This document shows positions 23,456-33,265 of a DNA stretch of 64,000 bases, in pieces. The first letter of the stretch is position 1. Each line of letters begins with the position of its first letter. The position numbers were made by a program, and so were the translations under genes. The notes below the pieces were generated by a model, which was not told the DNA's origin, did no database searches, and saw only the letters and a program-made list of their open reading frames with translations. The DNA is from Notospermus geniculatus (lineage: Eukaryota > Nemertea > Pilidiophora > Heteronemertea > Lineidae): assembly GCA_002633025.1 (NCBI GenBank), contig NMRB01000852.1:62001-126000 (forward strand). The letters are read 5' to 3'.

Positions 23456-24412
23456 CTCTGATAGAGTTCTTCTTATATCACCAAACTACCATTTCGGAGC
23501 ATTTTTTCAAGACCCTTGCCAGATTTCTTCGGATTTAATTTCTCCATGAAATCGAACGTAATCTTAGATCGGTCATTATGGATATGTGATTCCTTTGTTT
23601 TAAGATATCATCTGCCGATATCGATGAAAACAACAACAAGAAGTTGATTAATTGGACTATAACCAGCAGACGACAATGACGATGCACCTGCCTCCATTTA
23701 GCCACCGGCACGGACGAAAAATAATACAGCTATGCCTTAAAGACTTGTTAATGTTCTTAGATATGCCATAGCTTCGGGGCCAGTTGAACCTATCCCTGGG
23801 CAAGAGCCGCCAGATTTAACGGACTTTATTTTACCCGCCGATATATCAACCATATATGGCAAGGCTTGGCATTTCGTGGGCTGAGGTGAAAGCTGTTGTG
23901 ATCTTGTCAGGCGAATATCTAGAAATTCTAGGCCTTCGGTATGAAAAGTATCTTTTTGAAACTTACGATTACTGTACAACATGTAGTTCGTTGATTCCTC
24001 TAGGCCTGGAGCTGCCCTTTAGGCTTGTACACCGAATCATCAGTACCAATTTTGAGCCTGAAGAATTTGAAATTCATTCAACATTAGCGAATGCGGAATT
24101 GTGGGAGAAAATCCTATGTTATTTTCATGATATACTCTTTCTTCTGTCACATTTGAATAGCGAGTACTATTGTGATAAAGTGTGGAGTGTCTTTTAGAGG
24201 GAGATTACTTACTCCATCTTCAGCGTACGTCCTTCAGGGGTTGTACTGGTTGCAGACTTCTATATCTAGCATACATACAGTCAGGGGTACGTCCTTCTCG
24301 TAGAGTAGCTGGTGGCCAAGTGCCCTGTGTGACTACACAATCTCACTTCACACACATGATCGGGCACACAGTGACCACAATGGGCTGGTAATTATGGCAA
24401 GTTCAGCGGCCT

Positions 24413-24544
24413 ATCCACGTGCAATATTATTGCACAATATGAGGATCAAAATGGGCAATATTATTGCCAATCTTTCTCCCATCCATTATGCCAGAAGCAC
24501 ATGACACCCATTGCCCCATATTGTGCAATAATATTGTACCGTGG
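24413..24544. mobile_element. Palindromic MITE-like element
   Basis: The arms at 24415-24444 and 24515-24544 (CCACGTGCAATATTATTGCA in one, its near-complement in the other) pair over about 30 bp with few mismatches; the inner GGGCAAT/ATTGCCC also pairs. Short, non-coding and hairpin-forming. I see no clear target-site duplication. Confidence 0.6.
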
Positions 24545-25373
24545 AAAAACCGCTTAAGCCCATAGTGAACTAGTAAGGGTGGTCAATGTCATTCCCTTAA
24601 TTCATAAACATTAACCCTCTGGGTTTATAAAGGCAGTTTTCCCACACACATGGGGAAAAACGAGACAAATATGAACGTTGGAGCCCTCGGTGCAGCCAGC
24701 AGCAGCAGTATGTGAGACCCATGTTCCACCCTCTACTTATTCTTATATGAAGTTATTCAAGAGTTAATAACATTTATGGTCGACCTGCCATGTAAGACAA
24801 CTCAAGCGGAAATGACACAATGATGGAAAAGTGCTGACTCCTCCCTTCGACTAAACTCTTTCTTATTTTTTCGTCGCTTTTTTCGAACATTTTGTGTGTG
24901 TGTTAAAGAAACACAATGTTTTCAATGAAAGCGATGGCCCAGAGTGATTCTTTTTTACCAAATTTTTTGCAAATTGCTTTGACAATTTAAAAGAAATGGT
25001 CACCTGTCAGGGGTCATGGGTGGGGAAAGATTAGAGACCCAATGATCAGCGCGTGTTTAGATTCAACCTAATCTCAAAATCACATTACTAGTTTTATCAG
25101 ATTTTGACATTGAACCAATTTTTGGGAATGCACGGCTTCGGGCAACAAAAGCACTTAAAAAACTGTGAGCTGAGTTGCAAAACACGGAAGCTCTGATCAA
25201 CATACTAGTATTTCAAACAGAGCGGTAACCTCCAAGCGCCGAAGATTGTTTCCGAAAGTTTCTCAAGGTTGCGGACCCTGTAGGCCTAAATTTGATCAGC
25301 TTTTCCAGCATCACTGCTCTTTCCTCTCCGCCCTGATCGACACCTACATTTCCAGTGCATTATTCTCTCAATA

Positions 25374-25642
25374 GGGAGGTTTCGAAATCAAACGATAAAC
25401 GTAAACGTTAACGATAACAACATCCAAAGAAATAGCACTAAAATTGACACACAACGTGATAATATGCAGGAAGTAAACTTCCAGATTTTGCAAATTTTCG
25501 ACCCCAACCGGGGTCTACTTCTTGTTAACGATAACAACGTTATTTTTGTACCGAAAATGCAATATAAAATCTAGTGAATGTGTAGTATGAAAAGTAACGT
25601 TGTCGTAAAGTTTACGTTTATCGTTTGGTTTCTAAACCTTCC
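25374..25642. mobile_element. MITE with about 45-bp TIRs and TA target site
   Basis: GGGAGGTTTCGAAATCAAAC at the left end and GTTTGGTTTCTAAACCTTCC at the right end are inverted repeats. The pairing continues through CGATAAACGTAAAC. TA flanks both ends (25372-25373, 25643-25644), as for Tc1/mariner-type elements. It is split by a retroposon insertion at 25422-25523. Confidence 0.7.
25422..25523 (-). mobile_element. Hairpin retroposon family, copy 3 (truncated, nested in the MITE)
   Basis: Reads ATCCAAAGAAATAGCAC, then GACACACA, then GCAAATTTTCGACCCCAACC and GGGGTCT, matching the tail half of the elements at 4773 and 6213 but lacking the second hairpin arm. It is flanked by a perfect 15-bp direct repeat, GTTAACGATAACAAC (25407-25421, 25524-25538). 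The tail end is shared by all copies and the other end is truncated, as in 5'-truncated retroposition. Confidence 0.7.
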
Positions 25643-26644
25643 TAATAACGTGCAGGTGCTTTTCGATAACGACTTTCGGTCCCGATCATAACTGGGCAAT
25701 TTGGCAATTATTCTACAAGCACCATAGAATAAAGTATTGTTTCACCGGACAATATCAGGTAGAAAATGCCATGCCATTTTGGAATGGTGGCAAGACTATA
25801 ATTCTTATGATGTCGGGCATACTTCTGAGCCAATCTCATTCAATCATTGCCTTGTCGAGTTTGCCAACATTTGCTTTTGTACCACAAGTTGTTCAGAGAC
25901 ACAAAACTCGTTTATCAGCATCAGTACATGAAGGTTTATCATTCTGGGAAGAACATGGTGATGAAAGCTCAACAGATGAACATCACTCACCCCCCGCGGG
26001 GGGGGGGAGGCCTACACTTATGTTCGCCATTTACTTGGACATTGTTTATTCTCACACTCTTCCATGGAAAAAGGCACGGTAGGACAACACCTTTCATCTC
26101 TTCCTAAGGGCTAGGATATTCAGTCCAAAGTTCGCACTAAACGTTGTTTCTGACCATGATGACGCATGATTCACCCTTTCCCACACTAAGTCGTGGTGAA
26201 AAGGTCAAACAGACCGTTCATTAACTGCCGCTGCCTTTGATAATTACTCGCGGGAGTGACGTCATCAGTATCGTAGGCCAGAAATAGACACGTCATCGGG
26301 ACATTTGTTTTAATTATTGACTACCCTGTTGTGTATACAGGGAAATGTCATTTAGTAACATTATAGTCACAATCGAATCCACTCTCTCTGCATTTCTGCC
26401 CAGATTAGTTACGTTTTTTTCGATCTACAGTATTAAAGTGAGGCGAAGTGGTGGAGGTAATTCGACTAACGAGTGGAGCAGAGTTGTAGCAGAAATAGCA
26501 CTGAACAAGACAATATAGATAAGTTAAAATAGACCTCCGATAAAAACTATCGGAAAATGCAACTCGAGCGTTTGAAAGCATTAGATGTTCGTATATATGG
26601 TACGTATTTATTGGAAACACCTCAGGTGAGGAGGATTGTGATAC

Positions 26645-26705
26645 GTGATGACGTCAAATGCCCATAATTATGATGCGCGTGCGCCATGTTTTTATGAATG
26701 GAACC
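26645..26705 (+). promoter_or_regulatory. CRE, NRF1 and YY1-like promoter cluster
   Basis: GATGACGTCAAA, GCGCGTGCGCC and GCCATGTTTTT lie within about 50 bp. This is a common arrangement in CpG promoters of ubiquitously expressed genes. A 60-codon ORF starts 60 bp downstream. The clustering is visible; promoter activity is inferred. Confidence 0.3.
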
Positions 26706-26760
26706 GCCGATTTTCTCAAATTATCGATTAAAGTGTATTTACGAGTGTGTTTGAGAAAAA

Positions 26761-26943
26761 ATGTTGGAAATGGAAAAAAATAGTGAGACGTCAATCGGAA
26801 TAGGTTGGCAGACACATACAGAAAGATTTACTCGGCTCGGGGGGTCGTTCATAGCGCACCCTGGTGTTCGTGAAGGAATCGAGGAAACGACATCGACGTC
26901 ATTTCAACCATTTGCTGCGGACAAGCTCGCGGGATTTACGTGA
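26761..26943 (+). CDS. Candidate 60-residue ORF, unknown
   Basis: Starts MLEMEKNSETSIGIGWQTHT and ends in TGA at 26941-26943, followed by an A-run and AATAAA near 26997. The peptide is hydrophilic without a recognisable domain, signal peptide or membrane segment. Its only support is the promoter-like cluster just upstream and a polyadenylation-like hexamer downstream. It may be a non-coding transcript or chance. Confidence 0.2.
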   Translation: MLEMEKNSETSIGIGWQTHTERFTRLGGSFIAHPGVREGIEETTSTSFQPFAADKLAGFT

Positions 26944-27097
26944 AATATTGGAAGAAACCGATCTACTTGAAAAAAAAAAGATGATTTGTACTTCAAAATA
27001 AACTGCCAAGATTTCCTTTAGCATGCCAAAAACATAAAAGGATTCACTGTGATTTGAAAAATCATCCAACCATCAAAGCCCACTCTACTCTACTTAC

Positions 27098-27260
27098 CTG
27101 ATAACCGTGCTACCTGCCGCCGATCTTGGATTTCCCGCCCCCGAACTTTCAACCTGTTGCTGCCGCCCGGCCAGGAGAGAAGAGCGTCGCCACCGTCGCC
27201 AACCGTGGAAAGGTGTTGCGCGCTTTGCAAAGAAGCTAAACAAGGATCCTTTCTTGGTGG
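27098..27260 (-). other. Candidate non-coding first exon on the minus strand
   Basis: On the minus strand a GC-rich stretch containing GGGCGGGAAATCC (E2F-like) and AAGATCGGCGGC ends in ATCAG|GTAAGTAGAG, a near-ideal donor at 27097/27096. This looks like a 5' UTR exon divergent from the plus-strand cluster at 26645. The upstream boundary is a guess and no downstream exon was found. Confidence 0.2.
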
Positions 27261-29439
27261 GTTTGCAGAATTAACACTGGCAGGTTGTTATATTTTTCTG
27301 CAACGTGAACAAAAACTAAGATAGCGAATTACTTGAGAAAAAACGGCCGGGTTTTGCGTGGGCTTTTGACGCCTGTATCTAGGAAGATATGACGGCTTAG
27401 CTGCGTGCAGGACCGGGGAGTTCTGTCAAAAGTTCGCCTCGAATTATTTCGTGAAGGTTTTGACAATGTGTCGGCAGTATAATTAGAACATGCAGCCCGA
27501 CGCCCGGTCGTCATAATTAATGCGTTAGTATTCAGGATAAGTAAATTATTCACTGTGTGAAGGTGGGACTGATTATGATGTACAAAAACGGTTAGATTGT
27601 AATAAGAAGGTGATATCCCATCAAAAAGCGTTGACATGATTGAGGTTGTAGGCTGCGCAGGTTGAACACAATCCCCATCCCCGTCTTTTTTTGTTTCTGA
27701 TACGCGGACGTGGGGGTCGGTGTCTAGGGACGTCACCTAAGGCATCAACGGGTAACGGGGGGCATCACCTTGCTGGCTAACGAGCAGGAGACCCTTCTAA
27801 GACAGGATACGGACGCCTAGAACAGATGGCAACCGTCTTCGAAATAATTTACACCGAAGAGTGGGTGAAGATACGGCAGAGAATAAAAAAAGACTCGGTA
27901 AAATACAGTCCTGACAAGTGTTCCTTTCAGGTTCATCCACACCCATCTCTCCCTGGTCCGTCTGGGTCCTTTCTCCACTAAAAACCATGTGGGTCCATCT
28001 TCTCCCACACTGGCACATTGCCTGGGACTCCCGCCCCGAAGACAGCTGGTCAGCGGGCAGAAATCTTCTCACAAAGACACGTTCAGGAACAAAAACTCTG
28101 ACGGCGAAGCGTCGTTTTGTGCAGAGGGGAAATTAACAGTCATACACGTCCATTGCCAGATAAAGACGGCCGAATTTCCTGCAAAACTGACGCCTGTCAA
28201 CTTGAAATAATGCAGAAATCTGATAAAGCCTGACGCACTGACGACTGTTCAGAGTCACTTCGTGCACAAAGTTAGGTAAAATAATTAACTGCAGTTTGAA
28301 TTATCAAGTAATCATGCATTTTCACAATCCTTTGTCAATTTGTGTATAATCTCGACCAGAATACACTGGCAAGCCTCATTTCTTTCCCACGCCCTTCAAT
28401 GGAAACTACTTCTAGACTAGTCCCTCATCCTATTTGGTACACACAGGTGTGAATGACCAACACCGGGTACCAGTGCAATGAACATCATAAAATTTCCAGC
28501 GCCTCAACTTCAGAAACGTGAGTTTTGTCACCAAAATGCCGATAAAATCTACGGCGGACAAGTGTGCCGAGTGATTCCATATCTGCTCAGAAGATTGCGC
28601 CACTGCAGCAGGTCTAACAAACTCACGTGCATGTAGGCTACTTTCGGCGGGAAATAAACGTTTTTCTAGGGCTTGCGTTATCTACGCGCCGTTAAATTTT
28701 GAAGCATGGGGATTGGCAAAATCCGCATTTTAAAAGTCACATAAATGTTTGCAATCGAAGGAGATGGAAGAAAAATGTTGGTATTCAGGCATTTTTTTAT
28801 CCTCTGATGTCAAAAAAAGCGTTGTCCGCCACGACCTTGGAATGACCGTCTGCCAGAGATTCCACGACCACGACTGACTGGCAGGTTTGGATTCGCCAAA
28901 CATTTCCTGGACCAAAAGGAATGTTGATTATGACACCAGTAAAACTCAGTTCTAGTCGATTTCTATTCGAACTGAACGCATTCGACGTGATAATTAATTC
29001 ACTAGCGAACTTAAAGCGGATTGTTCGCGTCTGTCCAAAGTTAACCAAAAATAATAAAACAACCCATTTTATTCGCAACAACAACTGGTAAATGCATTGC
29101 GGCGGCCGATCCGGAAACTGTTCTGTGGAATCTTTGACTGGGAGCGAATAGTCCGCTTTAACCATTCTTAGGTTCAAAGTGAACAAGTCTACCATCGACA
29201 CTGATCGCGCAGTTTTGTTGAAGCCTGCCTTGGTACGATCAGCAAAGCAGTCATTAATTCGACATGACGCTTATTTCAGGTTATTACGTTGGCAAGCCTA
29301 ATTGCATCTGAACCACACCCCAAATAAGCATCCTATGCGGTATACATTGAAGAAATACTCAGTTGCACTTGTGTTCTAAAAGCAACACCAACACCATGCA
29401 GGCATAGCACGCATTACCTCATGGCATGTTTCAACAGCG

Positions 29440-29580
29440 AATGCGGACAACCAATCAGAGCGCGTTACCTCATGACGTCATTTGTGCGAACTCAAGAAGG
29501 ATTACGGCCACACAGCGTGGTGTGCATATATACGTTATCATCGGGCAGCAGACGTAATCACGCCGGAAGAGAAAAAATGT
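29440..29580 (+). promoter_or_regulatory. CCAAT + CRE + TATA promoter-like region
   Basis: In order: ACAACCAATCAGAGCGCG (29447-29464), ATGACGTCATTT (29473-29484), and GCATATATACG near 29524 about 30 bp before a purine-rich start region. The CCAAT context is almost identical to that above midnolin (18551). No convincing ORF follows; the first ATG (29578) opens only 11 codons. Confidence 0.3.
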
Positions 29581-30169
29581 TGTTGACGGCTTCCGCAACT
29601 TATGTGATATGAATAGATGATGTTGTATAACTCGCGAAATATCATAATTATATCATCTATGTTTGGTAACAGAAAGATTCAAAACACTCCATTGTTGATC
29701 TGATAAAACCACTTCAAGGTAATAAACCCTCTCGAACAAAAAGTACTACGTCCTTAATATCATGATAAATAGATCCATAAATAAAGGAGGTACAGCACAT
29801 CCAGGTCCCATGACCTTGAAAACATTCCGTGACAACAAACTTTGTCCTGCACACTGATCTAGTTAAATGACCTCATAATATTTCACAGTGGTACTCGATC
29901 TTTATGTAACAATGATGATAAACAATGACACCAACTCCAAATGCAACCATAGGCCTACGACAGGCCGGGGATTCAGCTCTCGAGGGAAGTTGGAAGCTTG
30001 CTTTTTTGCAGCATGCTCTTCCTCAAGCTTCGATCTTTCCGTCAGCACCTCAGATACAAGATGTAGCAGAAAGAGACCAGTCCCACCTATCCTGAATATC
30101 ATCACCAATTAAAGGCCCACGGTATTGCCACTTTCTGTCGGCAGTCGGCGCCACCGGCGGTGATTGCAT

Positions 30170-30217
30170 CATTCTCCAATACCGTAGTCTTGCCTTTCGC
30201 CCCAGTATTGGAGAATG
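30170..30217. repeat. Stem-loop, 13-bp perfect arms
   Basis: CATTCTCCAATAC (30170-30182) and its exact complement (30205-30217) are separated by 22 bases. It is probably a remnant of a palindromic element. A terminator role is unlikely in this genome. Confidence 0.5.
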
Positions 30218-31514
30218 TATGATTGGAATAAGTGCATACGTAGATACCCTAGGAACGAGAGTTACGGTACCGGTACTCTAAATGAGGAGGTTGGAGGTAG
30301 TTCAACAACGTTGTCAATAGATGTCTCCCTTAACGCCGGTATGTTTAGCGCAGGATAGAAAAGGAATACAGTGCCCTTTTAAGGAGTGATGACGCAAGGA
30401 GGAGAGAACTGGCACAGTAATGAACCAAGGGTTACCATTACAATGGAGTAGGCCTAGGTCAGGGATGACAAACGCTGGTGAACCAGTTCGAAGATGTTTG
30501 GTGATTAATTGTCAAATCGATATCACCGAAGTATCAATCACTGATCAACAATGATGAATCAAAGTTTAAGTGGTGCATGTGCCTTTGGGCAATAGGTTTC
30601 TGGGTCATTCGAGAAAGTGCGGCACGTGCGTTTGGTGCCTTTTCACGTTTCATTACTTCCTGAAACACCAAAATTTCAGTACAAGCCATCTTGAATGCAT
30701 GGGTAAAAGTGCTTTACGGGTTTATACGGGTTACAGGCTGTGTATGCCGAAGAGAGATAGGCCTACCTGTCCCTTAGTTTGCCTTGCTATTCACAGGCAG
30801 ACCGGAGAGTATTCACTCAACTAGCTTCAGGGCATCATACATTTCAAACTCTCAAAAGAAAGCATGGTATTCGGGTAGGTGGGGATTTTCCAGGTCCGGC
30901 GCACTGGAACCCATTAGGGCCTACTCTACTCGTAAAAAGTCAAAAAACAAGAACACGCAAGGTATGGCAGTACGTGCCTTTTTTAACGTGTTTGGTGCTT
31001 GAAATATTTCAGATAACAATAACAATGGTCAGAGTTCAAATACCTGACAATCTATCTCTTAAGAAAGAAGAAATCGCAAAAATACCACCCGGTCAGATAT
31101 CGATTTGTTGAAATGTGTTGACTCTCAACAATAACATGCCCTCAACTTACCATTAGAACTTCACCTTACGAATTTTGTTGAACTTAAGAACTTAAAAACT
31201 AACATTTAAGTTCACTGCAGATTAAAAGTTCAAATACAATTTGAATAACTTACTTAATCTGGCCATCCTTTTGACATTGATGATAAGAGCAGCATTACAA
31301 AACTTTATATTCCATCTCTTTCATGTTCATTTTTCGCGGTCTTTGTACCTTTGAGTACTTCAAAGTTGAAGTACGTATTATATTGGGATAGGCTATATTA
31401 AAATTTTCAAAATTGTGAACGTGACTGCCATATATTTGCCCTTGATTCACCGTGTTCAGTATTGGGCTGTGGTATCATTCTCTTTCACTTTCGTGGGCAT
31501 GAAATAATATAGAA

Positions 31515-31632
31515 TTTTCGCAAAGCCCCCGAAACACCAGCGCGAACGTCTATCCTTTTGTTCGCTGCTCTCTTCGTGGCATCGAACAATGGGTTTGGCG
31601 TTCGCGTTGGCGTTTCGGGGGCTTTGCGAAAA
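31515..31632. mobile_element. Palindromic MITE-like element, 34-bp arms
   Basis: TTTTCGCAAAGCCCCCGAAA at the left and its complement at the right begin arms of 34 bp (31515-31548, 31599-31632) with two mismatches, around a 50-bp GC-richer loop. Short, non-coding, and without an obvious target duplication. Confidence 0.7.
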
Positions 31633-31849
31633 CTCTCTAACAACAGGTTTCTAACGTGAAAGACATCGCTACCTACCGGACTCGAACCCACTTTCACTTT
31701 CAAGGAAGAGGAAACTTAAAAAAACAAATTCATTCTTAATCTGTGTAGTAGTAGCATCCAATCAGGTAATCTGAAGCGGTAGCAGACCCTAAAACCATCT
31801 CCAACAAAACGACCTGTTCTCGATGTCCAACGCTGATGGCAAACAGCCG

Positions 31850-31962
31850 CCCAGTGGTTCAGTGATCAGTGGTTCAGGGTTCAGTGGTTCAGTGATCAGT
31901 GGTTCTCGCTCCCTACGTCACCGCAATGTGTGCGGTGACGTAGGGAGGAAGCGCCAAGAACC
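31850..31962. repeat. CAGTGGTTC tandem repeat joined to a 17-bp perfect palindrome
   Basis: Two copies of a roughly 28-bp unit built on CAGTGGTTCAGTGATCAGTG (31850-31905) run into CTCCCTACGTCACCGCA (31909-31925), which is exactly complementary to 31931-31947. GGTTCT and AGAACC lie outside the palindrome. The palindrome arm recurs at the left edge of the window (about 10-27). Confidence 0.65.
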
Positions 31963-33003
31963 TGTATGCTGCCGTCTACTAACATGACTAACCAAGAATG
32001 AACTTGGAATCTATCAGGAAAATAAACGATTGGAGAGATGTTAGTCGAATCACATTTCAACTTTCACCTCAATCCCGTTATCATTTCAAAAGCTCGATAA
32101 TCCCTCAGTTGACCGAGTGGTGCCAGAAATCCCTCATTATACAACTTTTTCCGGATCTTATTCCCTTCTAATCAGTTTCCTGAAGGTGACAAACAGGGAC
32201 ACCGTACTTCATTCCTGATAACATTGTTGTTTTTACAACTATCACCACAACCTCGACCAAAACATCACCTTGATTTTGACCAGTGCATTTCATTTTGAGC
32301 AGATCTCGCGATGGAAATATCTTATAGCATAAAATCTACAATAGAAACATCATCTTGTCACCAGCAATAGACACGCATTTTCATCCTAGGCCTACCGTGG
32401 AGTGTCATGGTCATACAAACTCACAAAGTTCGCCCTCAAAATCTCCGTGATGTCATAACATTACAAAATTGAATCGAGGTATCTAAATCAAACATGGAAG
32501 TTTTGATAGTCATTGAAGATGAATTGACATGTGAAGTGATCATCAATATTAGGTTTGACAAGATACAATTGTGAGCTTGTTGACATGGGTACAGGGGCCA
32601 CTCTACCCTGGAGAGAGAGTCCACAGGCCGAGGCCTGGATGCGGAGGGTGCAGTCAGATCGTTTCAAATTTGTTGAACCAAGTTTACTGAAGTACCGCGT
32701 AGATCACCGTGCATGATTAATCAGTAGTTTAAGGCTGAAGCGGATATCAGGATTTGGGGTCAAGAATATAATTGGCAGTGTGTTGAGTTGGGAAAGCTGT
32801 GTAAATATCAAGGAAGTTTAGTCCAAGTAAAACTGAAATGAATGTTATCTTACTTGGGGACATCGAAAATGTCAAGAAACCTGGCAACCTACCGAATATA
32901 TACCTCGTCCCCAGTGTTTATGTAAGAAATTACCACGTAATTACACACCGCTTGTGCGAGCATTATTTCAGCGGACGAGGTCAAAAGACGATTCAGCACT
33001 TTA

Positions 33004-33120
33004 GCTAATCAAAGTCCGAGTTCATTTCCTTCTGTTTCACCACACAATTGTAAAATCTTTAGACTCTGACCTCAGCCTTGCTTGATATAAACCGGGTTCG
33101 AGTTGATATCTCTCAAATCC
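33004..33120 (+). promoter_or_regulatory. Apolipophorin core promoter: HNF4-type site and TATA box
   Basis: TATAAA at 33086-33091 predicts transcription starting near 33115, about 95 bp before the ATG. At 33008-33018, AATCAAAGTCCG carries CAAAGTCC, the core of the HNF4-specific binding motif. A second half-site-like AGGTCAAAAG lies near 32979. HNF4 drives apoB-family genes in lipid-exporting tissues of other animals. The motifs are seen; binding is inferred. Confidence 0.5.
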
Positions 33121-33210
33121 TACACTGACAAGGGGCCGGAAAGACTCTCGTGCCGATTCTTCCTCGAAAGCGTGCACTGATTAAAAAGAGAAGAGTTCTT
33201 TCACACACAA

Positions 33211-33265
33211 ATGGACTCGAGGATCTTCCTCGTTTTCCTGGCAGTCCTAGCCACTGCTACGGCCG
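33211..33265 (+). CDS. Apolipophorin exon 1 (signal peptide)
   Basis: Encodes MDSRIFLVFLAVLATATA, a textbook signal peptide with the predicted cut after the ATA. Donor GGCCG|GTAAGT, phase 1. The ATG lies about 95 bp below the predicted start site and is the first ATG in the leader. Confidence 0.88.

Larger units (their letters stand above)
18621..33085. other. Intergenic region between midnolin and apolipophorin
   Basis: About 14.5 kb separating two divergently oriented genes (midnolin minus, apolipophorin plus). I see no multi-exon gene with recognisable protein similarity on either strand. It holds the hairpin elements, simple repeats and promoter-like clusters listed individually. Everything else is unremarkable AT-rich DNA with frequent AGGCCTA words. 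Unannotated lncRNAs or very small genes cannot be excluded. Confidence 0.6.

Noticed and set aside
25985-26010. CCCCCCGCGGGGGGGG palindrome as a regulatory hairpin
   Set aside because: It is a simple C/G homopolymer junction, more likely low-complexity sequence or an assembly weak spot.
28797-29201. A 134-codon minus-strand ORF
   Set aside because: No domain, no good start context and no splice partners; its composition matches surrounding non-coding DNA.
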